NCBI GenBank assembly: GCA_907165275.2
Contig: OU015657.1
Location: forward strand, 10,811,001 to 10,875,000
Reading direction: 5' to 3'
DNA length: 64,000 bases
Source of the DNA: Zygaena filipendulae
Lineage: Eukaryota > Arthropoda > Insecta > Lepidoptera > Zygaenidae
Positions within the stretch are counted from its first letter, which is position 1, and every line of letters starts with the position of its first letter. A model generated the notes under the pieces. It did no database searches. It was not told the origin of the DNA and was given only the letters and a program-made list of their open reading frames with translations. A program made the translations under genes and the position numbers. This document shows, in pieces, positions 32,016 through 44,984 of this stretch.

Positions 32016-32072
32016 ACTAGTTGTTTACCGCGGTTTCACCCGCGGTAATTTTGGAGTTCCCGCGGGAAATTA
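32016..32072 (+). repeat. CCGCGG repeat, head only
   Basis: AACTAGTTGTTTACCGCGG to TTCCCGCGGGAAATT, cut off before the GGGATAAAA module. Confidence 0.75.
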
Positions 32073-32835
32073 AATATAAAAAATAATTAACATATTTATT
32101 AAATAAAAATATTTTTACACAGATCATATCTAAGGTTTTCATTTTTAAAATATATACTTAACTAAATAACATATAAATAAACCCAATGGTTACTTTTGTA
32201 CCTAGTAGGTAATATGTAATATGTAAAAAAGTATATGTAAAAAATATATGTAAAAAAGTAAGAATAGGTAAGAATCGAAACAGTTTTTAAAATAAACCAT
32301 AAAATATACCTAACTATCCAGTTTCCACTTTCTGTTTTAATTTAAAACTCCGACAATACTGGGGACAAAAAATGTAGTAGAAACCAAGTTGAAATGTGAC
32401 TTAGTAACAACTACTTAACTAGGTCCTGGATAAGTGGTTGTCTTGTGGCATATCAGTTCTACCTATAGTAGATAGGTACATTATCTTTTTTCTAGATTAC
32501 AGATTACAGTATTAACAATAATAAAATGTTATTTGTACACTGACTCTTACAATCATATTATGAAATTTATCCAAAAATAGATAAAAAAATGTTTAAAAGT
32601 GGACACAATAGGTACCTACTAAATAAATGGACATAAATAGAAACAGGAAAAGCATATTAGTATTTTAATAATTAATAAATTTTGGACATAATATCACACA
32701 GCGCTATGGTTCCAAACAAAAAAGCTTGTACCTCCTATGTACTATGTACTATGTAGGTACATGTAGGTACTAGACAACTGATTTATTACATACCTATCTA
32801 TTATTATCCTTTCTTTGTTAATAGGAACATACAAA
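32073..32835. other. AT-rich non-coding stretch with GGTA tracts
   Basis: Contains repeated GTATATGTAAAA and short ACTATGTAGGTACATGTAGGTA tracts. No gene. Confidence 0.5.
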
Positions 32836-32859
32836 TGAGTACCGACTATTATTCAGTTT

Positions 32860-33361
32860 TCAATTTGGCAAACCGAATACTCGGCCGAATAATTCGGTTC
32901 AGTCTTTAACAGATTGCCGGTTTATTGGCGCCAAAGTTCTTCTTGTTCTTTCTGATGGTTTTATGATATAAGTTATCACTTTTGCTTCAAACCCTATTTA
33001 AAACTGATCGACAGAATCAAAAGTAGTGGACAATCATTTGAATAATTATTCATTAGAGATAATTTACGAGTTACTACGAGCAGGTATACCTACTGTTTCA
33101 ATGCTTAAAAAAGTGATCCTATTTAGAAATTAAAATTAAAGCATCCATGTCGAGTTGACTTTTTAAATGAATAGATAGGATTGCTTTAAATTAAAATGTT
33201 CATTTCACTATGACTTTAACCTAACTCTAACACTTTTTTTAAAACGAATACTCGGCAATTGAACCAAGTTATTCGGCCGAGCACCTACCTACGAGTATTA
33301 AAAAGAACGTCGAATACACCGAATACCGAGTAGTAACCGAGTACTTGGCGCATCTCTAATA
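32860..33361. mobile_element. Possible hAT-like non-autonomous element
   Basis: The right end in inverse reads TTAGAGATGCGCCAAGTACTCGG, close to the GAGATGCACCGAATATTCGG termini I know from insect hAT-like elements. GAATACTCGGCCGAATAATTCGG near 32875 is the matching inner repeat on the left. The left tip is not visible. Confidence 0.45.
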
Positions 33362-33548
33362 CTCAACTAATTATATTATGATATTATTACCTCGAGATTC
33401 GAGTAGGAAAACACAATTAATAATTATAGTCATCGCAGTGCAGGCCCCATATTCTGTGCCGGTGGCGGGGTGGTCAGCCCGTCAGCTTGCGCACCCGCTC
33501 TTGTCAACCAAAAAAACGCAAAGCAATTTTTATGTTCTATGTATTTAT

Positions 33549-33797
33549 TTATTTTAAAAAATTCAGTAGGTAATCATGTTGCTTTTCTGAAAAAGGCGAA
33601 GAAATAATATGTTTTAGGTTTACAATGTCTGTTCGTGTCATAACATAATTATGAAGTTTCACAACAAGGAGGTGCCACCACCAAATGCAATTTGGTTCTT
33701 GGCCCGGCCCCGGTAGTTCGCACACTTTATTGAATCTTCCGTGCTTTAACGACGTTATAGCGGCATACGGGACGAAATACGAATCACATTCTCTCAA
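33549..33797 (-). other. Unassigned open frame, possible eroded exon
   Basis: An 82-codon minus-strand frame with tryptophan-rich, protein-like composition (NCIWWWHLLVVKLHNYV) ending in TAA. A stop lies just upstream, and no convincing splice partner or family is seen. It may be a relic of a transposon or gene, or chance. Confidence 0.25.
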
Positions 33798-33974
33798 AAC
33801 TCACAATCAGCCGAAGAGTGTGCAGGGAACCTTCCACAACCTCGTTTTACTTCAACCACAAAGTACTGAGTCCGGTAGGTAAACATTTATCCTATGGGCT
33901 ATGGCACTTAACCCATCCCAAATTACAATAAAAGTGTCTATTTGTGTAGGCACGTAATATCGAGAGAACTACAT

Positions 33975-34258
33975 AATAAAATATATTACTTTATAAAGAG
34001 ATCAACGTTTTTTGTACGTCTGTCTAAATTCTAAACTAATTTTTGTAATGGATATTTATGAAGAATTTTTTTTTGTAATAAGTATTTGATTACTTACCAA
34101 CTTGTTTGATTACTAAATTTTGACACTGAAGTTAATTATAAGTTCTGGAATAGAATAATGTAAAATAATGTACTTTTATAATGAACACAATATAAAGTTC
34201 CCGAGAAATTCTCAAAATTCAGGTGGGTTAAATAAACCGCGGGGTGCAACTAGTTTAT
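33975..34258 (-). repeat. CCGCGG repeat, strongly decayed, inverted
   Basis: TATTACTTTATAAAGAGATCAACG marks the inverted tail and GGTTAAATAAACCGCGGGG the head; the middle is replaced by AT-rich sequence. Confidence 0.55.
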
Positions 34259-34446
34259 ACTAAGCATTTGTCATTATATAAAAGTACATAATGTAAGTTT
34301 TACATACATACATAATGTAACATAATGGCTCAACCGATCATACCCGGTGTGAGGGGTACTGAGAAGGACATAGGGTACTTTTTATCCCGGAATTCCGGCG
34401 GGATTTCCGAATTCAAAGCGGGTGAAACCGCGGAGAACACCTAGTA
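34259..34446 (-). repeat. CCGCGG repeat, inverted
   Basis: GAGGGGTACTGAGAAGGACATAGGG, TTTTTATCCCGGAATTCCGGCGGGA and the head AAAGCGGGTGAAACCGCGG are all present; the tail is eroded. Confidence 0.8.
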
Positions 34447-34449
34447 CTC

Positions 34450-36215
34450 ACGTACTGACGATGAGTTCATAAGCTAGCTTAGTAATGAGTTCTGAAACGC
34501 TTTCCTCCCTCACCTTTCCGTTGCTTTCTCTTGTATTGTGTCCATTCGGCGGCAATTTTCAAGGCATTAACTTTACTGGCACCCTTTACTGGCACTGGCA
34601 CCAACAATACGTAATAAATAAAAAAGGGTACGATAATGAGACGTTGGCATTTATTTTTTTTGGAATGTTCAATAATAACACAATAATTTCGTATCAATAA
34701 AAGCGAGAAATTGAACGGCAAGGACCCTCTAAAATTAATTGAAATGGAAATGGCGTCGAAAGCAGCGGGCCATATCATAAAATTTCGCGAAAATATAATG
34801 AATAAATAATTTGTCGTTTCAAACAGAACGATAAGGATAGGTACCTAGGTATAGCTAGATATACCAATTTTTTTATAAAGTTAGGGTTTTCTCACTGTAC
34901 CTATATCAGATAGAGGTTAGGTTAGTTTTGCATATCAAGAGACTTTAACCTACTATCGAAAGCTGATACTGCCTATTTTTTTGCCGACTGTATTTTTTTT
35001 TTAAATCCGTGAGTGCAGGTGAAAACATAATATACTTATGTAAAAACTAGGGTTAGTCTTCTAAGAACAGTACCTATTTCATTTGATAGCTCGTACAATG
35101 AACATGTCTAAAATTTTCATGACAATCTGATACGATACCTACCCAATTACCTACAGTTATGGTGGTTTTAATTTCGCACATTTATTCATTTATTTATCTG
35201 TTTAACAATTAATGCATACAAGAACAACATAAAAAGGAAGGAAGTACCTATAATAGTAAAAGTTGTGGTTTTCGAAAAAAAAAATTCAAAACAATAATGT
35301 AATTTTATTTGCTTATTTGATTTTTTTTTTATTCAATTGATTTGTATAATGTAATTTTATTAGGACGATAGTCATTTTTCTTATGTCATGTAGAAAATGT
35401 TCAAAAATGTTATATATATAAGAATATTGTTTGTACCTACGCCTCATTGGCAGAATACAGATGTGCAATTTTCTAACATTAACACATTATTATTCGCTGT
35501 ATTCACAAACTTATATAAATAAATAAAATGTATTTTGACTGTAGGTAGGTATATACGATCCCCACTAACAGAACCCTTCGTCAGATATGTGTGGTCCGAC
35601 AAGTAGGTATCTACTTAGTACTTAGCAGTCTTTTTTTTAAATTCAGCATTAAATTGCGTTAGCATTAGAGCTTCGGAGGACTTTTCGCAAGTAAATTAAT
35701 TTAGCTCCGGGTCATAAGGCACAGAAATCATGAGATGGGTGGAGTGAATATTCTTGTTCAGATGGCGAGGCACGGCCGGTCGTTAGCGGGTGCGGGTTTA
35801 GTGTTTAATCGAAAATACTGTTTACTACCTGTTTCACGCGGCTTCGAAATAGTCGGTAGGTACCTACCAGTAATCTAACGATAAAAATTTATGTCTTAAG
35901 AAAATAATCGATAAAGTACCTATATTTGATTATTGACTCTACATTTTATAAATACCTAGTGTTATGCATGTAAACAAAGAACGTATCAATAGGTAATTTA
36001 AAAAAGGCACAAAGTCTTACAAAATTACACAATCTTAATCTATGATTCGTACTTATGTATCTTGATTATAAATGTCTTGATTGAATGTAGGTACCTATAT
36101 TGTAGTGATTTTAGAATTCAAAATTCCAAAGTTCAATCAGATTTCATAACCAATTTTCCCAAAATAGACTTTGTGATAAATAGGAAGAATAACTAGTAAT
36201 TAATTAACTTAGTTT
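34450..36215. other. AT-rich non-coding stretch
   Basis: Only stop-ridden frames and GGTA/TACC tracts; no gene or assignable repeat. Confidence 0.5.
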
Positions 36216-36219
36216 AGTT

Positions 36220-36292
36220 AGTACTTTTTCCCGGAATTCCCGCGGGAACTCCGAAATTACCGCGGTTGAAATCGCGGGAGACAGCTAGTAAA
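36220..36292 (-). repeat. CCGCGG repeat, head half
   Basis: TTTTTCCCGGAATTCCCGCGGGAACTCCGAAATTACCGCGG followed by GACAGCTAGTAA; the tail is absent. Confidence 0.8.
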
Positions 36293-36714
36293 TTTATTTC
36301 TGTGTCACCATTATGGAACGTTTTCAAATTTATATCCGTGATCTATTTCCATAATTTAGTGTGTAGTGTAGATCTGTATTCTATGTAGGTTTATATAGGC
36401 CTGTTTGAATGTTCAAAGGTATTAGACATCTAAGCTCTTTAGAGTTTAAATATCAAATAATCTTATCAAAGAAATTATACTAAACACTAGGGAGGGAATT
36501 GCGAATATTTATAGGAAAGCATTTTCATAAACCTATTACCATCGTAAAACACACGGAAATCCGCTTTGTGGGCCTCTCAAAGTACCGCAGCGAAGACTAA
36601 CAAAGGAAAGAAATCACTTTCAATTTGTTAAATGTGCCAACTGCGATTGGTCACCGGAATAAACGGGATATAATCGTACTACGCCACCAAAATGGGTTTC
36701 TAAATCACTACATA

Positions 36715-36912
36715 GAATAAAACAAAGTAGCTTCCCGTTTGTTTGTCCCTATGTATGCTTAAAACTTTAAAACTACGCAACGGATTTTCATACGGATTTC
36801 ACCAAAAGATAGAGTGATTCATGAGGCAGGTTTAAATCTGTATTTTATGCTGGGATTCCTGTGGGAACTCTGAAATTACCGCGAGTGAAACCGCGGGGGA
36901 CCGTTAGTATTA
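36715..36912 (-). repeat. CCGCGG repeat, third tail type
   Basis: Tail with GTTTGTTTGTCCCTATGTATGCTTAAAAC, ACCAAAAGATAGAGTGATTC, then TTACCGCGAGTGAAACCGCGGGGG. Confidence 0.85.
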
Positions 36913-36914
36913 AA

Positions 36915-38105
36915 TTCAAAGATAGAGACATAGTTACATTTTCTGGAAGCAATATTCACTAAGCGATTGACCGCACAGAGAGCAGCATTGTAGGTTTTGA
37001 TTCTGTACTAGATTCCAAAAAAGAAAGGTTGTGCTTCCTCAGTAGATGTTGTTTTTGCAAATTACACGACGTGAAGTAGGTTTTTTTGTGATTCTTAATA
37101 TTATATCCTCCTATCATTGGCACAGGCACGTAGTGGTTATATGTATACTCTTTGGGCACAGGTCTACTTCGTACAAGGCTCACACACGCTTTTCAAATCG
37201 CTTCTTGTCGCATGATGCAATTTCCCCTCAAGATATTTCCGTTCGCGGCAAAGCCTGTGATAATTGGAAAGTATGGAAACAAAACTTGTCCATGGATACA
37301 CTTTAGAGCCTGGTTGTGGATCCAAGTGGATAGAAAATGTTTATGGATGTGTATTTAGAATGTTCCTTTAGGTTTATGGATCTACGAACCTGGAATTAGA
37401 CCCACAATCTCGCTGATTAAGTTATTAATTCTACCGCTGGCCTAACATTAGTATAAACAGGTAGGTAATGAATTTTAGTATAAAAATTAATTTGCTTTTT
37501 TTTGTTCTATAGAAAAACTAGCCCACAAACATCAAATGGACTTGTTCTTTTTTGTTTTTTTTTATCCTATATTAATTTAAACCAAATTATAAAAATTAAG
37601 CGCCTTTGTTCGTTAGTGAAAATGTAAAAGCATTACCTATTTTGGGCCATAAATGCTTCAGTGAAGAAAAGTTGTCAACCACAGACCTGTTGCTAGGTAC
37701 TTATAGGTACGGACTTTCCATAGTAAAGGACAATGGTAACAATGACAAAATTAAAGAATCATTTGAGGAACGACTTTTAGCTCTAACTTGTGCAGAAATG
37801 GATGTTAAATTTATTTCTTTGTTTTTTTAAATTACGTTATCGTTATTATATTTGTGTAAATGTGGTGGTATTTGCTTTATATAAGGTCTAATAATGTCGA
37901 ATAATGTGTCGTAACAACGAAATAATATCGTAAGGTTGTTGGTTTCCTATACTTACTACCCATATAATTATTGCACGTTCTTAGAGCGTCCTATTGAGGT
38001 ACATCTGTAAAGAGTTACTTCCAAGAGTTCAGCTTAACGACTGTGACGATCTGTTTGTGACTGTTACGAATGATTTTAATGAGTTTCTTGTTGTGTCCTG
38101 CTCGT
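36915..38105. other. Non-coding stretch with one unassigned frame
   Basis: A plus-strand frame 37606-37830 (74 codons) reads fairly protein-like around LSTTDLLLGTYRYGLSIVKD, but it has no family match I know and no clear splice context. The rest is AT-rich. Confidence 0.3.
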
Positions 38106-38109
38106 TATG

Positions 38110-38300
38110 CACCTACTGCAGCTGTCTCCCGCGGTTTCCCCTGCCTCAATTTCAGACTTCCTTTGGAATTCCGGTATAACAAATATCATAATTATGTTCT
38201 TTTCTGTATGTCTGACAACGTGTATGTATTTCATGATGATCGGAATCATTACAAAAAAAAAACAAACAAACTCAATTTCACATTTAGAATATTAGAATTG
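38110..38300 (+). repeat. CCGCGG repeat, diverged
   Basis: GTCTCCCGCGGTTTCCCC head, TGACAACGTGTATG and CATGATGATCGG modules, tail AATATTAGAAT. Confidence 0.75.
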
Positions 38301-38857
38301 TTTTACCATTCGCCACTCTTGTTTCGGGATTCCTTTTGGAACTCATTGTATAGCGATTAAAAAGTACCTACGCTATATCTTATTTCTAAACCTAATGTGG
38401 ACTAAAATATTTCATGAAAAAAGCCGTTCAGCAATGAACCTATCATTTACCTTCAACTCCGAATCAGAGTTAAAAAGTTGTATGTATATGAAGGAAAATA
38501 GCATAATATACTAATGAGTAATACGAGTACTTCATGATTAAAACAGAAAGCTATCGATAAATTGGACTTTACTTATTCAAATGTTATTATACTTTACTGT
38601 CTCAAAAATAAGTTAAATGGAGGAAAACCGCAAATACATACATTTATACCAAACATCAAAACACAAGAGTATAAATGAAAATTGTCGCCAGCACACAATT
38701 CAGAATTAATTAGGTACATTTGCGAAACTATTTGCAATTAAACTTGGTGAGTTCACTTTATAGTAAAACAAGGTTCATTATTTGGATAATGTATGTTCGG
38801 AATTCGGATATAATCATAGTAAAATTAAAAGTTTCCGGGATATGAAAATAAAATTAT

Positions 38858-39140
38858 ATCTACCTAGTCCGTCAGTTAGATAATAAAGAAATAGTAGACC
38901 TGTATTTTTTGCTTTTTCAAATTATTGAAAAATACTAAAAAACGCATTAAAGTTGTGTGGAGTGGGGGCTCCTTGACGTCATATCCTGCTATAAACTGTA
39001 GCACGGCGCGGCGTGACGTCACGCGACATTTCGATGTATCTCCGTCATCTTTTCATTACGTAAAAAAAAATAGGAGTCCAATATTTTTTATTAATCTACA
39101 AGACGGGTTAAAAACTAAAATTTGGTTGACAAGCCCATTA
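38858..39140. mobile_element. CRE-bearing MITE, copy 3
   Basis: TAGTCCGTCAGTTAGATAATAAAG at the left, CAAGACGGGTTAAAAA and TTGACAAGCCCATTA at the right. Two CRE octamers (CTTGACGTCATATC, GTGACGTCACGCG) survive. Confidence 0.82.
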
Positions 39141-40438
39141 TCAGTTTCTGCCAGGTTCTCTAACCAAACGGTACCTACTGTCATTAAACTTAACACAATA
39201 TCTATACCCGGTAAAGTTTCTTAAGTGAACTAAAAGATAGTGTGTGTGTGATGTTCTGTTCGTTGTCGTCAACTACACGCTCGTCACTTCCGTTGCAAAG
39301 TATTCATATCTAAAAGACGGTGACAGAATGACAACATATGACTGGATGTGAGAGAAAGAGAAGGCTGCCTGCGCGTGTGGCGACAAAACGAAAAGAGCGT
39401 AAAAACAAACATTTTGATCATAGAAATTGTAACTTTGGCAATCTTAAGTAGGTTTTCAATTTCTTTGTATTAAATCATCACTGAAATATAATGTCAGAGT
39501 ATTGTTTAATATGTATTTAATTGTGTCAAAAGCACCAAATTTGTAAACCTACCTACTGAGGGAAAAAATAAATCTTTCAATAAAATTATTTCTATATTTA
39601 TGTGATTATAGGCGTAATATCTACCTATCACCACACATCGCGTAGGTACCTAGTCCGAATACAGGCGATATGTTGTCACTTGCAAAGATTACGTATCTAA
39701 TCTTAGTGATATAGGGACAATTCTATTTGCGTTTGCGGCTTGCGTTTGCGTCACATGCGAATCGATGAAATACCACTCAATTATAGATTTATTATTTGCA
39801 GTCCTAAAGAAATACACCTAATACAAGTATCAAAATACATACCTACTTCATGTACATTGTAGTTTGTACATTGATTCAATTGAATAAATGCAATGTAGGC
39901 ACCAAATTTGGTCCTTCCGTTTATTTGGACGAACGTTACATAAAAATATACTTAGGTAAGTACATTTGTGATTTATTTAACAACAAATTATTATGAGTGT
40001 ACTAAAAGTTAAAACACCTCTGCCTATTGCTTCGTAGTAGATATATAGGTGTGACGTTACGTGGTTGTAACCATCGTTTTTGAAGACAGTTAAAAATAAG
40101 ACAATAATTATAAAACAGATAATAATAATACTATTATTATATTAGTTGGTAAATCCGGTAAACCCGATGGTGCCTGGCGATGGCGCCCGGGCACTTCTGC
40201 TTCTATAAATACTACGAAGCTGTGTTTTTTTAAATGAAGTATAGGCGAAAAAACCACCTTTTCATATTTATGACCACCTTTTCATTCAATAATTTAACGC
40301 TACTTTAAGGTAATCACCGTTTGGGTAAAAATATTTCCCCAAGTCTCGCAGCGATGAAACTTTTGAATGCTTTAACATTTCATAAAAAACTTTCGTTTCT
40401 TTGACGTGTACTTAATTCTATTGTTTGTTGTACATTCT
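39141..40438. other. Non-coding stretch
   Basis: No gene or repeat family recognised. Confidence 0.45.
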
Positions 40439-40439
40439 T

Positions 40440-40772
40440 GGTAATGGGCATGTTGACTAATTTTTATTTTTTAGTCCGTCTTGTAGATTATTAAAAAATA
40501 TTGGACACGTATTTTTTCTATTTTTACGTAATCAAAAAATAACGGCGATATATTGAGTTGAAATTTCGCGTGACGTCACTATTCTGACAGTTTGTATGGC
40601 GGTTTTGTGGTTAGTGACGTCACGACCTCCTCATCCTAAACTTTAATGCGCTTTATCTCTGTATATTTTAATTTATTTAAAAAAGCAAAAAATACGTGTC
40701 TATTGTTTTTTTATTTTCTAACTGACGGACTAATTAGAATTTTGATTTTCAATAGTAGTCAACATCCCTATT
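40440..40772. mobile_element. CRE-bearing MITE, copy 4, complete
   Basis: Outer TIRs GGGCATGTTGACTA and TAGTCAACATCCC, inner TAGTCCGTC and GACGGACTA, two intact TGACGTCA octamers. It is nearly the reverse complement of the copy at 24238, so it looks recent. Confidence 0.88.
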
Positions 40773-41019
40773 AATTAGTTAGTGGAGTCTGCAGGCTCAT
40801 AAATCAGTCGTAAAACAAAGACCTCTGTTGCGCTACCTCAGGCTTGTCTTAGCTTTTTATTGTTTAGTACTTACTTTATTAAAGTGTAGGCGGTTATGTT
40901 CAATTAATTTTTTAAAAAAATAATAATATAATGTTTGGACATTTTCAGAAACAGCGCAATCCTTGTACCTACTAAACAGATATTGGTAGGTACGACCAGG
41001 TAATTATAACTGATGTACT

Positions 41020-41327
41020 AATCCATACTATCCATACGAATATTATAAATGCGAAAGTAACTCTGTCGGTCTGTCTGTCTATATCTGTTATGCTTTCATG
41101 CCTTAACATTGCATACACGTTGTCAGGGGTACAGAAAAGGATACCTACAGGGAATTCCCGCGAGAACTAACTCCGAAATTAACGTCAGTGAAATCTCATG
41201 AAATTTTGCATAGGTATACGCGCGTTGTCGCATGGGTACGGAAAAGAATATAGGGTACTTTTATCCCGGAATTCCCGCGGGATCTCCGAAATAAATGCGA
41301 GTGAAACTGCGGGGAACAGCTAGATTT
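41020..41327 (-). repeat. Two CCGCGG repeats in tandem, inverted
   Basis: One tail (CGAATATTATAAATGCGAAAG) is followed by two successive body/head segments, each with a GGGTACxGAAAA module and an AATTCCCGCG head. Confidence 0.8.
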
Positions 41328-41734
41328 TTGATTTTGACATCGCGATATATTGACCTTTTGATGTTATTTATACCTGAACCACTCATTTTATAAGAACATT
41401 AAATATATTATGTAATACATTCTCAATGAAACCCATATTCGCATTGATGAAACTTTCGGTCAAAGCCAGTTTGAAAAAAATCTACTTAAAAGTAGACCAA
41501 CTCTAGGTTTTGACTGTTGTCATCTAACCAAGACTTTTACCTAGCTATTGAGTGACTGCATAATGCTTAATTTTCAAAGTTAATTAATTGGAACAAACCT
41601 AAATTAATTATTAATATTAATGAAAAATACAATTAAAAATGATAATTAGAGAACAAAACCTGCTACATAAAAAGTTATAATAATAAAAGTAATAACAAAG
41701 ACAGAAATAAATAAATTAATTTCTTTAAAATAAT

Positions 41735-41975
41735 AATAATCCACATCACAACACATAGATCTACTTGATCCCACAGTAAGCTATTATTAGCTTGTGTCGT
41801 GGAAACCAAGCAAACGTGGTATATACTACATAGAATTACTTTTATATATTATACTACACCCAGGCTGGAAAATGAAACCCTGTGTTCATCACACAAAGTC
41901 CACCCCTACCGGGAATCGAACCTGGAACCCCTTGATTAGCGGATAGGCATGGTGACCTCTGCGCCAATCGGGTCG
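41735..41975 (-). mobile_element. tRNA-derived SINE
   Basis: The minus-strand head CGACCCGATTGGCGCAGAGG carries an A box and GGTTCGATTCC a B box, spaced as in a tRNA promoter. The body follows (TAATAATAGCTTACTGTGGG) with an ATTATTATT-rich 3' end. Confidence 0.82.
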
Positions 41976-42535
41976 TCATTATACTTATGTTTCAGTCTTA
42001 TTTTTATCATTAAGACTATATAATCGAAATAGTTTCCAGAAAATCGATAATAATCAAGCAAAAAAAAAACAAACTAACAGAGCAACGGTCAACCAAAAAT
42101 CAACTGTCGAGTGTCGACCCATTCCTTTTAACGAAAAAGTTAAAAATATAAGCTGACAAGTAAAATTCTAATTAAAACAACATTTGATAAAATTAGCCAA
42201 GTTAAATTGGCAGTCGCGAGGCGGGGCTCACTTTGGCACGAGTTGACGCGTGTCCCGGCCGGACTTGTCCGTATGAATTAAGTGGGGTATCAACCTAAGT
42301 GCAAGTTTGTGACATGGGATGTAATGTATTTACGCAGAAATTTGCATGTTTCAACTTGTAATGTCGCTTTATTTCAAAATAATTCAACAACGATTTATTA
42401 TTATTAGGAGATTAAAAATGTCTATTTACAGTGTGTCATTCTGTCTACACATGTTACCTACATACTTACATGTTTAGGTTCCTTTTTCTATGTTAGTTGT
42501 TTTACAATTCTACCTACGTTTTGTTCATTTATGTC

Positions 42536-42600
42536 AGGGGTCTCCAAACTACGGCTCGTGGGTCCGGTCTGGCCCTCGAGGACCAACAATTAGGGTTGCC
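42536..42600 (+). mobile_element. hAT-like terminal remnant
   Basis: CAGGGGTCTCCAAACTACGGCTCG matches the well-known class of hAT-like termini starting CAGGGGT. No opposite end is recognisable. Confidence 0.45.
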
Positions 42601-42759
42601 ACCCGTACTGATTGCATGATATATTATAGAAAAATAATATAGTACGAAAAATACTATATTTTTATATCTAATTCAACTGTGATTGGTCTGGAACGCACCC
42701 GCAGCGCAGTACGGGGAAGTGATGATTTATTTAAGACATACCACTGCAATAATAATTAG

Positions 42760-42938
42760 TTCCTAATATAAAGAGAAGTTTGGATGTAGGGGTACCTTTA
42801 GAATATATTATAAAAATACTTTCAGCGACTGAAGGCTGTAGTATCCCTGAGTGATCTAGGATATTTTATCCCGAAACAAAGATTTCTCGCGAAAATACCA
42901 AAATATGCTGATGGAACCGCGGAGGGAAAAGCTATAGT
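42760..42938 (-). repeat. CCGCGG repeat, decayed, inverted
   Basis: TAATATAAAGAGAAGTTTGG tail, GTATCCCTGAGTGATCTAGG body and GATGGAACCGCGG head. Confidence 0.65.
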
Positions 42939-42939
42939 G

Positions 42940-44984
42940 TGATCGTAACTTAAAATATATTTTTTATTTTATTGTAAGAAAAAAAAGCTGTTTTTCGTGG
43001 TTTAAAAAGGACATTATTGTTTCGGGACTTCCTAGAAGACACCATATATTTTATTATCTTAAGACTATTTTTTGGTTCGTTCTCTCTACCATTAGATCTT
43101 TTGATGTTAAATAATAAGAAGACGTTTTTTTCCGTGTCAAACTTATTCAGAACTCGAAAGCGTCTTGGCGTCATCAAAAGCTTCCAGTAAGTAAGTGGCT
43201 GCCGTAAAGTAAATACGATAAACACAAAGCGGGCAGTTCATTCCCCGGAGTGAGGCCGAGAGTCCTTAGTCCTTATCACATATTGGGAATTTCATGTTTA
43301 TGCCTATTGCTACTTATTTAAATTTGATTTACCAGTAGATTTTTTGTTTTAAATGAGATCTGTGTAGAAGTTATCACGTTCAAACAAAAACGAAATTAAT
43401 TCCATTAGTTACCCTTCAAACTCTCCCGATTCTTATTTTAACTGGAGGTTTGGCAGTGCCCCACCAAGTCCAGCAAAAAAAACAGCATATTGGACCGTCC
43501 TCTACCTACTTCATTGTAGATGAAGCTAGAAGTCAAAATTTTCAGTGAGTAAGAGCACTCAATAGAACTTGCATGGTATATTTTCAAATTACATGACTTG
43601 ATTTTACATGGGATTTCATAATTTTTTTCGACGGAAAAAGTTGTAGAATTGCGCGCTGTGTTGCTAAATTTGAATTTTTGTGCATTTTATATTTCAATTA
43701 TTATTTCCAATACAACGACGCAGCCCACAGTTTTATTATATTAGATAATGTAGGTATAGATTGTATTTACCTACATTAGATTATGCAGGCTTCTTTACTC
43801 TTTGCACTTAATAAACCTCATTAAAAATATCACGAGTAATACTCTTCTATCGGTTTCAGACAGTAGCGAGTAAGTAGGCACTGTTGCTATACCGCACCTA
43901 TTGATTTCATTTGCAAAACATCGATACTCTCAACTCTCGAGCGTGCCGAGTGCGCTATCTACTAGGATAACACAAACAAATTAAACTTGCCAAGAGACAA
44001 TTCGAGCTAACTGGTTTCCAACTACAATTCATAAGGTAGAATTCCATTAGCTAATAAACGGAGCGAAGATATTACAGTGTTATTAAGATATTGTACACTC
44101 AACACAGGGTAAAGTGTGTTTTACTCGTGTGTTATTCGTGCAAAAAAACCCACGTGGCTTATCGTCTCTGCCATATACACGGTCTTCAAGTACGCATAAA
44201 ACATTTTTGAAGTGGATCCCTATTTCTTTGTCATCCAGTTTAGTTTTTATGTAAGTACCTACTCCGGTAAAGTCTTTAACCTTTTGACTGTTAGTTTTTT
44301 TTTAAGAACTATTAATGTAACTATTATTATCTAACGAGCCATCATTGACGCCTTGCTACTCATATAGATAGGTTGCCTAGGCCGTATCAGGTGGCCCCAT
44401 TTTATATGAATAACAGCCTAAAGAGGCAGAATAAAAAAAGTATCATGAAATTTTTTGGTGCCTTACACTAAAAGTATCACTTGAGGTTAGTTTTCAGGTC
44501 AATATTGCTTTATGGTAGGTTTGGGGTACCGTGGAAACAGCTAGGCGACTCAAAAACCTTTGGATGACCTTTATCAATGCCATTTAACGATTGAAGATGA
44601 TGAGAACTTCCCACTAATTTTATAAGGGTGCTTACAGACTATGTAATATGTTAAGTAATTTGTGTTATATATCACTCCTACATTATATAACCTTGTTATT
44701 AAACATTGCAACATAAAACAATGCTGTACACATTAGAATAAAAATGCAAAATAACAATGTTATACAACCATTGTCATTTCTCGTTTTTCAATGTTATGCT
44801 ATCCACAATGGCGACACTGAAAGGACGTTTTACTACTTGCGGCTGCGACTGTTGTACACTTTTAAGTAACAAAAGAAATTGAAAAAGCTAAAGTGACTGA
44901 GTTATATATGTAACATATCATTATAACACTCAGTGTCTACATTATCTGAAACATGTTATATAATAACAACATCTTACACACAAT
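42940..44984. other. Non-coding stretch
   Basis: About 2 kb of AT-rich sequence without a supportable gene, RNA or repeat boundary. Confidence 0.5.

Noticed and set aside
34479..34778. 99-codon minus-strand frame
   Set aside because: No recognisable family, overlapping frames on the opposite strand, AT-driven composition and no splice context.
41890..41975. tRNA gene
   Set aside because: A and B boxes are present, but the sequence runs on into a SINE body and no full cloverleaf forms.
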